30,340 nt of DNA from positions 1-30,340 of the IMG/VR virus record IMGVR_UViG_3300028024_000192; one strand, 5' to 3'. A model generated the notes under the pieces. It was not told the DNA's origin. It ran no database searches and worked only from the letters and a program-made list of their open reading frames with translations. The translations under genes and the position numbers were made by a program. The stretch is from a virus. Positions 17,308-24,215 of the stretch are shown piece by piece. Numbering within the stretch: position 1 is the first letter of the stretch; every line of letters begins with the position of its first letter.

Positions 17308-18132
17308 TTACGCCACGCGTGCCAGCGAAAACCTGCTCTCAGCATTCTTGTACTGGCGCTTGAGGTACGAGGCCAAGGAGCGGTTCTCATACTTACGGCA
17401 AAGGTAGTCGAGGGTCAGCGGCATTTCGCAGAACGTGCCGTCGCGAACCTCGTTCAGTACCACGATTCCTCGCCAGTGCGAATTAGCCATGCCTTTGTAG
17501 GGCTCGTCGTGGAGGTAGCAGCTACCAGCGACGATGCCGTGGCGCATCTGGCCTGTGGCGTACTGCACAGAGCCCTGCTGAAGACCCTGGACGTGGCCCT
17601 GCACGAATGTCGTGCCGATCTTGGCTAGCCGGTTGCTGATCGTTCCGCTGATCGGCTTGCCTGTATTCGGATTGGCGAAATAGTGGGCGTAGGTGACGCC
17701 ATCGATCACTACCGCGCCGGGCGATCCATGGACGTAGTCGATGACCTCCCAACCTAATTTTCGGTCTACGAACTGATGCGAGCCAACGGCACCAGCCCAC
17801 TTGGGGCTTGCTGAGATAGCTCGCTCAAGCCTCCATTCGTGATTCCCGCGAAGGATAACCTTGCGACCCTTGTAACCAGCCATGGCCTCGTGAAGACGAA
17901 TCAGGGCCTCGTTACCTGCGTCGAGGTCGTCCTGATACCGAAGTCCCTCAAGGTCGAGCGATCCCGGCGAACTCCACGAGGACAGGCTTTCGAAGTCCCA
18001 ATGGTCGCCGAGGTGGACAACCACATCAGGCTTGTAGTCCTGAATCGCTCGACCTACCCACTCAAGGTGGTCAGTCGGGGCGCCCGGCTTGATTTGGGTA
18101 TCTGGAAGAATAAGGTGTCGACGGGGCTTCAT
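17308..18132 (-). CDS. Calcineurin-like metallophosphoesterase
   Basis: A 274-codon frame from ATG 18130-18132 (GGAGG upstream; ATGA overlap decides this start over a longer frame) to TAA 17308-17310. Metal-binding motifs in order: PDTQIKPG (Asp11), VVHLGDHWD (Asp43), LRGNHEWRLER, and a late GHVQG, the standard calcineurin-fold set. Phages use such enzymes on nucleotides, RNA ends or phosphoproteins; the substrate here is unknown. No amber. It follows the DUF5664 gene and is probably co-expressed with early or middle genes. Confidence 0.85.
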   Translation of the reverse strand: MKPRRHLILPDTQIKPGAPTDHLEWVGRAIQDYKPDVVVHLGDHWDFESLSSWSSPGSLDLEGLRYQDDLDAGNEALIRLHEAMAGYKGRKVILRGNHEWRLERAISASPKWAGAVGSHQFVDRKLGWEVIDYVHGSPGAVVIDGVTYAHYFANPNTGKPISGTISNRLAKIGTTFVQGHVQGLQQGSVQYATGQMRHGIVAGSCYLHDEPYKGMANSHWRGIVVLNEVRDGTFCEMPLTLDYLCRKYENRSLASYLKRQYKNAESRFSLARVA

Positions 18133-18569
18133 CAGTCCTCCCGATCCGCCAAAGGCATGGAGTAACCAGCCACTGGCGTGTGGTCGTGCTCGGCCTTTAG
18201 TACCTCGTGAAGCATCCCCGACGCGTTGAACAGGACGGCGCAAAGGTTCTCGACCAAGCCGTCCGGCGTCTCTATACCCTTGCTCTCTTCCCACACGGCG
18301 AAGAAATGCCGCCAGAGGGACTTCATGTAGACATCGCGGGCAATGCCCAGGGTCCAGTTGTCCGAGGCCCTTAGAGAGCCATCTGGGAGCTTCCGGTGGG
18401 CGTGCATATAGTCGGCGTACTGGCGAAGAACGAGCGGGCTCAGAAATCCATCAAAGTCCAGCTTCCCAGCGTCCGTATCGCGAGTCGCACCTGTTGAGAA
18501 CTGGCGAATCTCCGCCTCAGTACCGACCAATCGGCTACTGCCATCCTGATTGAAAGTCGCACGAATCAT
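18132..18569 (-). CDS. DUF5664-type protein (dATP/dGTP diphosphohydrolase N-terminal-like)
   Basis: A 145-codon frame from ATG 18567-18569 (GGGGG upstream) to TGA 18132-18134. Characteristic words are RQFSTGATRDTDAGKLDFDG, FLSPLVLRQYADYMHAHR, NWTLGIARDVYMKSLWRHFF and a final helix (NLCAVLFNASGMLHEVL). This family occurs in many phages and is related by name to nucleotide diphosphohydrolases, but the catalytic C-terminal domain is not fused here. No adenylosuccinate synthase-like gene for modified purines is seen in the window. No amber. Confidence 0.75.
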   Translation of the reverse strand: MIRATFNQDGSSRLVGTEAEIRQFSTGATRDTDAGKLDFDGFLSPLVLRQYADYMHAHRKLPDGSLRASDNWTLGIARDVYMKSLWRHFFAVWEESKGIETPDGLVENLCAVLFNASGMLHEVLKAEHDHTPVAGYSMPLADRED

Positions 18570-18666
18570 ATGACCCCCGATAGGTCGGTTTTAGGGTGCC
18601 GGTGCCCTGTATCGGGCAGGGCGGGCTATACGCCTCGACCGGCATAAATGGCGGAAGGTTAAGGAG
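18570..18666 (-). other. Intergenic spacer holding a tRNA-Ser 3' end fragment
   Basis: 97 bases with no gene. It holds a 6-bp hairpin (18604-18622) and, at 18651-18667, a 17-base copy of the tRNA-Ser 3' end found at 19066-19082. Here the copy is followed by an intact CCA (18649-18651), which the complete tRNA lacks. Confidence 0.7.
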
Positions 18667-18667
18667 T
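18651..18667 (-). repeat. Direct repeat of tRNA-Ser 3' end, copy 1
   Basis: GCGGAAGGTTAAGGAGT on the plus strand, identical to 19066-19082. It contains the 3' acceptor strand, G73 and part of the T-stem of tRNA-Ser. The pair encloses the HNH endonuclease gene, and the copy overlaps the first base of that gene's stop codon. Confidence 0.8.
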
Positions 18668-19035
18668 TACCTTCCCGTACGAAGATAGTGTTCGCGACGC
18701 TTCTGTGGAGTCCAATGTCGAGATTTTGACGCCTTATCCCTTAGAACCCTCTGCTCATGGGTGAACTGCTTAGCTCTACCCTTTCCACCGGCGCTGTAGT
18801 TGCATGATTGATGGCTAAACGCGATGTTATTTAGATCGAAAAACAGATCCACCGCATTGCCTGAATCTATCCAGGGCCGGATATGCTCCACGCTGAAAGA
18901 TTCTCTTGTAAGCTCACCACCACAGCGATAACACAGGTGCCCAGCCGACTTAATGAAAGCAAAAAGCAAGTCCGATCTGAGCCTGTTAGCCGCTGTGCTT
19001 ACATTCATGCCCAACTGTAGCGAACGCTTATCCAT
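18667..19035 (-). CDS. HNH endonuclease (homing type)
   Basis: A 122-codon frame from ATG 19033-19035 (GGGGG site 6 bases upstream decides this start) to TAA 18667-18669. Zinc/HNH pattern: Cys35 and Cys38 (CYRCGG), VEHIRPW (His51), LNNIAF (Asn70), then HQSC (Cys78). It is a free-standing HNH nuclease lying immediately downstream of tRNA-Ser and flanked by 17-base direct repeats of that tRNA's 3' end, which marks it as a likely mobile insertion. No amber. Confidence 0.85.
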   Translation of the reverse strand: MDKRSLQLGMNVSTAANRLRSDLLFAFIKSAGHLCYRCGGELTRESFSVEHIRPWIDSGNAVDLFFDLNNIAFSHQSCNYSAGGKGRAKQFTHEQRVLRDKASKSRHWTPQKRREHYLRTGR

Positions 19036-19065
19036 GACTGCCCCCAAGGCGTCTACAGATGAAAT

Positions 19066-19082
19066 GCGGAAGGTTAAGGAGT
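19066..19082 (-). repeat. Direct repeat of tRNA-Ser 3' end, copy 2
   Basis: Same 17 bases as 18651-18667, here forming the 3' end of the complete tRNA-Ser gene. The base context after it reads GCA instead of GCCA on the minus strand, so the encoded CCA is broken at this copy. Confidence 0.8.
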
Positions 19083-19150
19083 CGAACCCTTACGGTTTCC
19101 CGCAGCACGGTTTTCAAGACCGCTCGCCGGCCAACCCAGCGCAACCTTCC
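19067..19150 (-). tRNA. tRNA-Ser, anticodon TGA
   Basis: Minus strand: acceptor GGAAGGT/ACCTTCC with G73, D-stem CGC/GCG, anticodon stem GCGGT/ACCGT with loop CTTGAAA (anticodon TGA, reads UCA). The variable arm is TGCGG-GAAA-CCGTA, typical of tRNA-Ser. The T-arm has one mismatch at 49-65. CCA is not encoded. The 3' end is duplicated beyond the HNH gene. It decodes an ordinary Ser codon and is not a suppressor. Confidence 0.88.
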
Positions 19151-19199
19151 TAAGTGGTGCGGCACGACCGGGAACTCCCAATCCAGATGCCGGGTAAAT

Positions 19200-19278
19200 T
19201 GGAGCGGGTCAGGAGAATCGAACTCCGCGTTCTTCAGCTTGGAAGGCTGCTGCGCGCCCTTTGCGCTTGTTAACCCGC
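19200..19278 (-). tRNA. tRNA-Gly-like, anticodon TCC, atypical D-arm
   Basis: Minus strand: acceptor GCGGGTT/GACCCGC with T73 and encoded CCA, anticodon loop CTTCCAA (TCC), T-loop TTCGATT. Weak points are the 27-43 and 49-65 mismatches and an irregular D-arm, where the only good stem is GCGC/GCGC five bases after the acceptor stem. It may be functional with a strained structure or be decaying. Its 5' end directly abuts the 16-bp stem of the neighbouring structured RNA. Confidence 0.65.
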
Positions 19279-19615
19279 ATAGGTTTGCTGTCAGTCGTGG
19301 CCGTTAAGCCACTAGCGGGTGGTGTGAGGCCCGCATCAGATCCACAGCATGAGATCTACAGCAATGAAAGTTTTCAGGTGTTCGCCGGCCTGAGCACCGG
19401 AAGCATCTGACAGCAAACCTATACAGGTCACGGTTACCGTTATCCGTGTCGTCCCGCCAGACGAGGCCCTGCCCTTGCGGCAGTAATCCCGGCCTCTTTC
19501 TGGCTGTGCGGCGACTACCGTTCGATGAACGGGCCCGCAGAGGCTTAGCCGGGAATCTCAGGCGTTTAATCCGCCCTCGTGTGGATTTGACCATGCGAAA
19601 ATTCGATGGTCACAG
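19279..19615 (-). ncRNA. Candidate large structured RNA next to tRNAs
   Basis: 337 bases without a credible gene, dense in perfect stems when read on the minus strand. A 16-bp stem (19407-19422 with 19279-19294) encloses hairpins AGATC/GGATCT, GCGGG/CCCGC and GTGGC/GCCAC. Upstream lie TCCCGGC/GCCGGGA closing CCGTTC-ATC-GAACGG, then CTGCC-GCAA-GGGCAG (GNRA-type loop), TCGTC/GACGA and GACCAT/ATGGTC. The location between a possible late regulator gene and tRNA genes resembles that of large ornate phage RNAs (GOLLD, ROOL), but I do not see sequence identity to them. Function unknown. Confidence 0.6.
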
Positions 19616-19888
19616 TCAGGGCGTTGATTGAAACTCGTCTACGATGTGTAGCTGAAAGCCTCCCCATCCCTCACTCAAGTTGTATTTCCCTGGGTCCTCG
19701 CTGGCCAATAGGGCCAGAAGAGCCTCCGGCTCGCCGTAATTGAATTCTGGATAGGGGTGGCTGTAGCCTGGTACTTTCTCACCTACGTAACTGCGCAGCA
19801 TGTCCATGACAGCGTCCCGATTAGTTGTAGCCTTAACGTCCTCAGCGCCATACTCGTCATAGTTGCTTAGAATGTAGATCCGGCTCAT
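19616..19888 (-). CDS. Hypothetical acidic protein
   Basis: A 90-codon frame from ATG 19886-19888 (ATGA overlap) to TGA 19616-19618. It starts with a beta strand (MSRIYILSNYDEYG), then a helix (RDAVMDMLRSYVG) and an acidic, Tyr/Pro-rich C-terminal half ending in WGGFQLHIVDEF. No family recognised. It is the last gene of the early leftward operon before the RNA zone. Confidence 0.68.
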   Translation of the reverse strand: MSRIYILSNYDEYGAEDVKATTNRDAVMDMLRSYVGEKVPGYSHPYPEFNYGEPEALLALLASEDPGKYNLSEGWGGFQLHIVDEFQSTP

Positions 19889-20376
19889 GCGACAGCCCTC
19901 GTTGCTCGCAGTACGTGGTGGTACTGGTAGTGAAGCTCGACGGTGTAGTTCTTTAGGCCCTCTGACATCATCGTGGTCAGTTCGCCTCGGATCTTCAGGT
20001 AGGTGGCGTGGTGGATGCCAAGGCGGCGTTCAACCTCGCGGGCAAACTCAGCGTGGCGACCGAAGACGATGAACTCCAGGGCATCCACGCCGGCTTGCGA
20101 AACCCAATCGTTCCTACGCCCCCTAGGAGCCACTACAGCCTGTCCGTTAGTCTTCCGGGTACGAGTGTGCTGCCTAGCCATGCCGATAGCCCACGAGGCT
20201 AGCTGGCGGTCGTATACGGTGTCGCCACGAACCACTCGGCTGTAGAGTTGCCAGCCGGGGTAATGGGGATCAAACAACTTCGCCGTCCGGTTCGCCGCAT
20301 CAATGCAAGCGTCCGAAAGTTCAGGCATCGCGAATGCCTCGTCCGTATCGCGGCCAATGATGTCGTGGGTGGTCAT
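19885..20376 (-). CDS. Possible Q-like late regulator (uncertain)
   Basis: A 163-codon frame from ATG 20374-20376 (ATGA) to TGA 19885-19887. The C-terminal part (ALEFIVFGRHAEFAREVERR, LGIHHATYLKIRGELTTM) reads like a helix-turn-helix: a helix, LGIHHATY as turn and recognition helix. Its place at the far end of the replication/nin-like genes, before tRNAs and the lysis cassette, is where lambda-like phages carry antiterminator Q. Sequence similarity to a named Q family is not clear to me, so the role is inference from position and a possible HTH. No amber. Confidence 0.55.
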   Translation of the reverse strand: MTTHDIIGRDTDEAFAMPELSDACIDAANRTAKLFDPHYPGWQLYSRVVRGDTVYDRQLASWAIGMARQHTRTRKTNGQAVVAPRGRRNDWVSQAGVDALEFIVFGRHAEFAREVERRLGIHHATYLKIRGELTTMMSEGLKNYTVELHYQYHHVLRATRAVA

Positions 20377-20741
20377 TTAGCCACCTTCGGTACGCTGACC
20401 TTTGGCAACGTGACCGGTTCGCCCCAGGTCTGGAAATACTTCGCTCCGATCTTTACAAAATCGACCTTATTCACCGGCTGACCACCCGATGCTGCATGGG
20501 CCTGCTCGCATGTGTGGAAGTATTTAGGCGGACCGGGGACTTTCTTTTTATATGCCGTGTTACCCAGGCTGAAGATTCCATCCCTTAGCTTCGGTGGTAT
20601 ATAGTCCGGGTTGTCGATTTCTGGGTAGGTCCTATAGAGACTAGTGAGTGATGCCTTTCCAACTACCTCGACGATCTTCTCAACCTCGACGATCTTATCA
20701 ACGATTTTCTCAACCTCTACAACCCTCGTAAAAAAACTCAC
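20373..20741 (-). CDS. Hypothetical protein with N-terminal Val/Glu/Lys repeat
   Basis: A 122-codon frame from GTG 20739-20741 (GTGA overlap decides this start) to TGA 20373-20375. Residues about 8-25 repeat the pattern VEVEKIV three times, encoded by near-identical DNA repeats at 20660-20720, and probably form a coiled coil for oligomerisation. The rest (YPEIDNPDYIPPKLRDGIF, YKKKVPGPPKYFHTCEQA) is polar and unrecognised. No amber. Confidence 0.65.
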   Translation of the reverse strand: MSFFTRVVEVEKIVDKIVEVEKIVEVVGKASLTSLYRTYPEIDNPDYIPPKLRDGIFSLGNTAYKKKVPGPPKYFHTCEQAHAASGGQPVNKVDFVKIGAKYFQTWGEPVTLPKVSVPKVAK

Positions 20742-21136
20742 GCCGCCTCCTTCATCTTCGTGTAGTTGATGGCTTTCTGAATCGACGCCCACGCACATTC
20801 TGGGTCGATGCCTAAATGCCACAGGATGTTTCTCTTCTCGCCGCTTGGCAGTTCGATCATGCCGTGGATAGCCGTATCGCCAGCGGGGATATCCGCAGCA
20901 TCGTATTGCCTGCCACTTAGGCCAATGCCGAAGTAGTCATAGACGGCCCGCGAGTAGATCGCCCACAGGAATTCGTGTTCCTTCGTCCGCCACTCGGATG
21001 ACAGGTGCGGAGCTGGTCGCATCGTGACAACGCCGTGGTTCACATGCATATCCTGCTTCCGCTCGTGGGCCGGTGAGGTCGACGCGATGTGATACAGGTC
21101 AATCCGGAGTGTCTTGCATAGCTGGCGGCTGTTCAT
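20738..21136 (-). CDS. Hypothetical early protein
   Basis: A 132-codon frame from ATG 21134-21136 (ATGA) to TGA 20738-20740. It contains EWRTKEHEFLWAIYSRAVYD and IHGMIELPSGEKRNILWHL; the C-terminus is helical and ends in KMKEAA. I do not recognise the family. It lies in the nin-like region between a nuclease-like gene and the coiled-coil protein. No amber. Confidence 0.65.
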   Translation of the reverse strand: MNSRQLCKTLRIDLYHIASTSPAHERKQDMHVNHGVVTMRPAPHLSSEWRTKEHEFLWAIYSRAVYDYFGIGLSGRQYDAADIPAGDTAIHGMIELPSGEKRNILWHLGIDPECAWASIQKAINYTKMKEAA

Positions 21137-21468
21137 GAGACGTCGATTACCCTCTGGCTATATACACGGCGATTTCCGACCTTCTTGCTAGTCCATCCAT
21201 GCACCTGAAGCGTCCACCCGGCCTCACGGCAAGCCTGCAATGCCGCAGCGTGGTCTTCGTCACTGATCTTCTTAACGCGGGCTGACACGCCGGTCGTCGT
21301 GGTCTGCACTGCGATGGTTCCGAGCGGACCAACTCCCAGGATGTCCCACATGCCGAACAGATCCACGCGGCGCTTAGTGAAACTGTTCCAAGTCTCGACA
21401 ATCCAGCACACGTAACCCTGAGCGCGCAGTGAGGCGAGGCTAAGCTGCGTTGGCGATTGGCCTGCCAT
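21133..21468 (-). CDS. Putative small nuclease (PD-(D/E)XK-like)
   Basis: A 111-codon frame from ATG 21466-21468 (TAATG overlap decides the start) to TGA 21133-21135. The order LRAQGYVCWIVETWN, RVDLFGMWDILGV, GTIAVQTTTT, then ACREAGWTLQVHGWTSKK follows the helix - beta hairpin - beta - helix - beta layout of small PD-(D/E)XK enzymes (Asp in VDLFG; Gln replacing the usual Glu/Asp in IAVQ, as in some members). Likely a DNA repair or recombination nuclease in the nin-like region. No amber. Confidence 0.6.
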   Translation of the reverse strand: MAGQSPTQLSLASLRAQGYVCWIVETWNSFTKRRVDLFGMWDILGVGPLGTIAVQTTTTGVSARVKKISDEDHAAALQACREAGWTLQVHGWTSKKVGNRRVYSQRVIDVS

Positions 21469-21722
21469 TAGTGCCTCGTCACGGTCGAAGAGGCCCAACC
21501 TTGGGCCCTTGCCCCAATCAGCCGGCTATAAGCCTGCCGAGAGTCTTCAAGCTGCACGTTGGTGCGGTGGAGTTCCAGTTCGTAGTCGATCCGGTCCTCT
21601 TGCTCGTTCTCGTAAAGCTCCCTGTAGTTCTCACACTTTTCTCGGTAGTACCTGACCTTGAAGTCCATGCGGATGTAGATACCTGCCGCGACGAGGGCGG
21701 CAATAACAATTAGCGTCACCAT
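21468..21722 (-). CDS. Membrane-anchored coiled-coil protein
   Basis: An 84-codon frame from ATG 21720-21722 to TAA 21468-21470. The N-terminus is a hydrophobic anchor (VTLIVIAALVAAGIYI), followed by a charged Glu/Arg/Tyr-rich coiled coil (YREKCENYRELYENEQEDR). It has an i-spanin-like layout but lies in the early region far from lysis genes, so I do not call it a spanin. Function unknown. Confidence 0.6.
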   Translation of the reverse strand: MVTLIVIAALVAAGIYIRMDFKVRYYREKCENYRELYENEQEDRIDYELELHRTNVQLEDSRQAYSRLIGARAQGWASSTVTRH

Positions 21723-22006
21723 TTAAGTACCCTCTCGTTGGCAAGTAGAGCGATCGTTCTCAGAACGCCCTCGTAGAACCACCGCTTAACGTCTTCGGTG
21801 GCAAGGAAAGTTGTGCGACGGTCGCATTCGGCGTGGCAGTCGCTGCATCCGTATGCGCCCAAGATGTCCGGAGCCTTCTGCCCTGCCCCAGTGATCCCGG
21901 CGAGTCGTACGTGACAGAGAACGACCGTCTCAGGGTTGTGGTTGCAGATGGTCGGCAGGCGTATTAGGCATTCACGGCCACGAGCCTGTTTGCGAAGGTC
22001 AGTCAT
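21716..22006 (-). CDS. DUF1364 / YbcO-like nuclease-family protein
   Basis: A 96-codon frame from ATG 22004-22006 (GGAGG upstream decides this start) to TGA 21716-21718. Family features: LRKQARGRECLIRLPTICN, NPETVVLCHVRL, then AYGCSDCHAECDRR, with Cys/His residues spaced as in DUF1364 (zinc-binding, HNH-like). These proteins are common in lambdoid nin regions near NinB and are thought to act on DNA structures. No amber. Confidence 0.8.
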   Translation of the reverse strand: MTDLRKQARGRECLIRLPTICNHNPETVVLCHVRLAGITGAGQKAPDILGAYGCSDCHAECDRRTTFLATEDVKRWFYEGVLRTIALLANERVLKW

Positions 22007-22430
22007 GGCCAACCTCCAGATAAACGCCACGCTTGGCAAAGTCGGCCTGTACCGCGTCGGCATAGGCGGACAGTTGTTTCTTGGTCATCAGGGACGTGAC
22101 CGGCCAGAAGCGCATGACGGCAAGCTTGTCTTCGTAGCTCAGCGGCTTAATGGCCTGGTCATAGGCGGCACGGAAGTCCTCGTCCTCGGCACGCAGTATC
22201 GCCACGCCGTGATGTAGCTTGCAGTAGCATTTCCATGCGAGCGCGTCGTCTTCCCGAAGCTCTCGGGCCATCTGCCCGTACCATGCGTGCGAAAACGCGT
22301 TCTGCTGGCTGCTACGAGCCTTCCCGGGCTTCAAGACAAGGCGGAGAAACTTGCTCTCCGCCCATGCCTCGCGGACCTTGCCCAGCGCATCGCTAAGCGT
22401 CTCCGCCGAATTGATGGTCAAGGTCTGCAT
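21999..22430 (-). CDS. ninB: NinB-like recombination protein
   Basis: A 143-codon frame from ATG 22428-22430 to TGA 21999-22001. Typical NinB sequence: LGKVREAWAESKFLRLVLKP, GKARSSQQNAFSHAWYGQMA, LAWKCYCKLHHGVAIL and FWPVTSLMTKKQLSAYADAV. NinB (lambda Orf) loads recombinase by displacing SSB. Neighbouring DUF1364 and nuclease genes agree with a recombination module. No amber. Confidence 0.85.
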   Translation of the reverse strand: MQTLTINSAETLSDALGKVREAWAESKFLRLVLKPGKARSSQQNAFSHAWYGQMARELREDDALAWKCYCKLHHGVAILRAEDEDFRAAYDQAIKPLSYEDKLAVMRFWPVTSLMTKKQLSAYADAVQADFAKRGVYLEVGHD

Positions 22431-22433
22431 GAC

Positions 22434-22640
22434 TTAGTGGGCCACCTCGTAGGTCACCGAATGAACCTTGGCGATCCGCTCACCCTTCTGCGGGTTAGCA
22501 AACTCACGAGCCCACTTACGGGTGTTTGCGAAGGTGATGACTGTGCCCTCATGGGCGTCGATTACTGCCCATCCCGGTACATCCTTGCCGACTGCATCCA
22601 CGTATGTCCCGGTGCGGATATGGTTGCCGTGCTGATTCAT
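22434..22640 (-). CDS. Small hypothetical protein
   Basis: A 68-codon frame from ATG 22638-22640 to TAA 22434-22436. A compact beta-rich sequence (NHIRTGTYVDAVG, GWAVIDAHEGTVITF, AKVHSVTYEVAH). No family recognised. It is in line with, and tightly spaced to, the NinB gene. Confidence 0.6.
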   Translation of the reverse strand: MNQHGNHIRTGTYVDAVGKDVPGWAVIDAHEGTVITFANTRKWAREFANPQKGERIAKVHSVTYEVAH

Positions 22641-22906
22641 TTGCGCCTCTTGTTCATCATGGTTGAGGTACGTTCAAACTGGTCGTGCATCTGAACTAAT
22701 CGGTCGCCGTCCAGGCTTTGCGAGCTATCCGGCTTCTTCCCTATAGATCGTCCGTTTTCTTCTGCGTAGATCGGTTTCGGCTTGAACTCGGCGAACAAGA
22801 CAAGGGCTTCTGCCATTGCAGTGAAGTTTTTCCGGTTCTCCGCCGCCTCGACTTCTCTGGCGGCCATTCGTTTCCGGATGAGGGCCTGTACGTCATCGGT
22901 TGTCAT
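22637..22906 (-). CDS. Small helical protein downstream of helicase
   Basis: An 89-codon frame from ATG 22904-22906, inside the end of the helicase gene, to TGA 22637-22639. N-terminal helix DDVQALIRKRMAAREVEAAE, then a Lys/Ser-rich tail. The start is chosen because the frame upstream is only the shadow of the helicase. It could be a helicase or initiator accessory factor; unproven. Confidence 0.62.
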   Translation of the reverse strand: MTTDDVQALIRKRMAAREVEAAENRKNFTAMAEALVLFAEFKPKPIYAEENGRSIGKKPDSSQSLDGDRLVQMHDQFERTSTMMNKRRK

Positions 22907-24215
22907 AAGCCATGTCCGTAAAGCGCATTGTCTCGGCCAGCCATGCGGCACGAACGACTCCGGTCGGGCCGTGGCGGTTCTTCTCGACGCTAAGAATTGC
23001 CTCTGCCTGATCCGCCGAGTCGTCATGTACGCCCGGGCGATACAGGGTGATGATCTGGTCCGCTTCCTTCTCTATCTCGGATGAATCGGAGATATCGCCC
23101 ATGCCAGGCTGCTTGTCCTCTCGGGTATCGACGTGACGCCCAACCTGAGCCAAGGCGATGACAGGGATGTCCAGATCGCGGGCTAGGTTCTTGAGACCGC
23201 GCACCACTTCGCCCACCCGTTCATGCTTCGGTGTGCGCTTGTCGGCGTTACTGGCCTCGATGCGCTGAACGTAATCGACCAGAAGAATCTTGATGCCGTT
23301 CTGTTGCTTCCACTTCCGGGCCATGCGGGACACGTCGGCGATGGACGGGGCGCTCCGGTCGTAGATCAGACAGGTACGCTCGATCAGGCGCCCTACGGAC
23401 AGGTCAAGCTTCCGAAGGTCGTCCGTGTCAAAGCTTCCGTTACGCATCCGCTCGGCGGGAACGTGGGAGTCGATGGACATCAGGCGGGCAGCCATCTGCT
23501 GCGCGGGCTGCTCAGCGGAAATGAGTCCGCACGGCACGCCAGCGGACAGGGCGAAGTTGAGCAGCAGGGCCGTCTTGCCCATCGCAGGGCGAGCACCGAC
23601 GACCACAAGATCCGAGTCGTGCCAGCCACCCAGAACCTTGTCCAGGCGAGCGAGGCCAGTGGAGATTCCCGGCACCTTGCCGCCGAGCGCCTTCGCCCGT
23701 TCGGCCTCCTGATACGCGAGGGTCATCGCCTGCCGCAAAGTGAACTCTGCGCGTGCCTCGACCTTCTGCATCGACATCAGCCCTGCGATAGCCCCGTCAA
23801 GCAGCGCAGGAGCCTCGCTGTCGGACGTGTAGGCATCGGTTGATAGGGACGTAGCCAGATCAATCAAGGATCGCCGTACGGCCTTCTCACGGACGATCTG
23901 AGAATAGGCGGCTAGGTTGGCCGACGACGGGGTGTTGTTCGCCAGATCGTAGAGGTACGACGAGCCGCCCATCATTTCGGCGAAACCGTTCGTGTCCATC
24001 CAGTCGCCGAGCGTCACGGCATCGCACGGCTGACCACGACCGGAAAGTTCCAGCATGGCCCGGTAGATCATTTGGTGATCGCGGCGGTAGAAGTCCGCCT
24101 GCGTCAGCCGCTCGGCTACCGTCTCGATCTTCTCGGGCGAAAGCATCAGGCCGCCAAGCACGGCCTGTTCGGCTTCGACAGAATTTGGAGGCACCAGAAG
24201 GAAACGGTCGGTCAT
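22893..24215 (-). CDS. dnaB: Replicative DNA helicase, DnaB-like
   Basis: A 440-codon frame from ATG 24213-24215 (ATGA overlap with the initiator gene decides this start) to TGA 22893-22895. DnaB layout: N-terminal SVEAEQAVLGGLMLSPEKI, linker, then STGLARLDKVLGGW, Walker A GARPAMGKT at residues 207-215, SAEQPAQQMAARLMS, Walker B KILLVDYVQ, and IPVIALAQVGR with the arginine-finger region to the C-terminus. Length matches phage DnaB homologues. No in-frame TAG in 440 codons, in contrast to late genes of similar size. Confidence 0.92.
   Translation of the reverse strand: MTDRFLLVPPNSVEAEQAVLGGLMLSPEKIETVAERLTQADFYRRDHQMIYRAMLELSGRGQPCDAVTLGDWMDTNGFAEMMGGSSYLYDLANNTPSSANLAAYSQIVREKAVRRSLIDLATSLSTDAYTSDSEAPALLDGAIAGLMSMQKVEARAEFTLRQAMTLAYQEAERAKALGGKVPGISTGLARLDKVLGGWHDSDLVVVGARPAMGKTALLLNFALSAGVPCGLISAEQPAQQMAARLMSIDSHVPAERMRNGSFDTDDLRKLDLSVGRLIERTCLIYDRSAPSIADVSRMARKWKQQNGIKILLVDYVQRIEASNADKRTPKHERVGEVVRGLKNLARDLDIPVIALAQVGRHVDTREDKQPGMGDISDSSEIEKEADQIITLYRPGVHDDSADQAEAILSVEKNRHGPTGVVRAAWLAETMRFTDMAYDNR

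Noticed and set aside
19067-19150. tRNA-Ser(TGA) as a TGA suppressor
   Set aside because: TGA here is the anticodon, which reads the Ser codon UCA; genes in the window use TGA freely as a stop.
19304-19594. 96-codon minus-strand frame in the RNA zone
   Set aside because: Arg/Pro-rich with no protein-like pattern, no good ribosome binding site, and the DNA is packed with perfect RNA helices; more likely non-coding RNA.
19279-19615. Group I intron in tRNA-Gly
   Set aside because: The tRNA-Gly has both acceptor strands downstream of this region, so no split exon is visible, and I could not identify a P7-type core.
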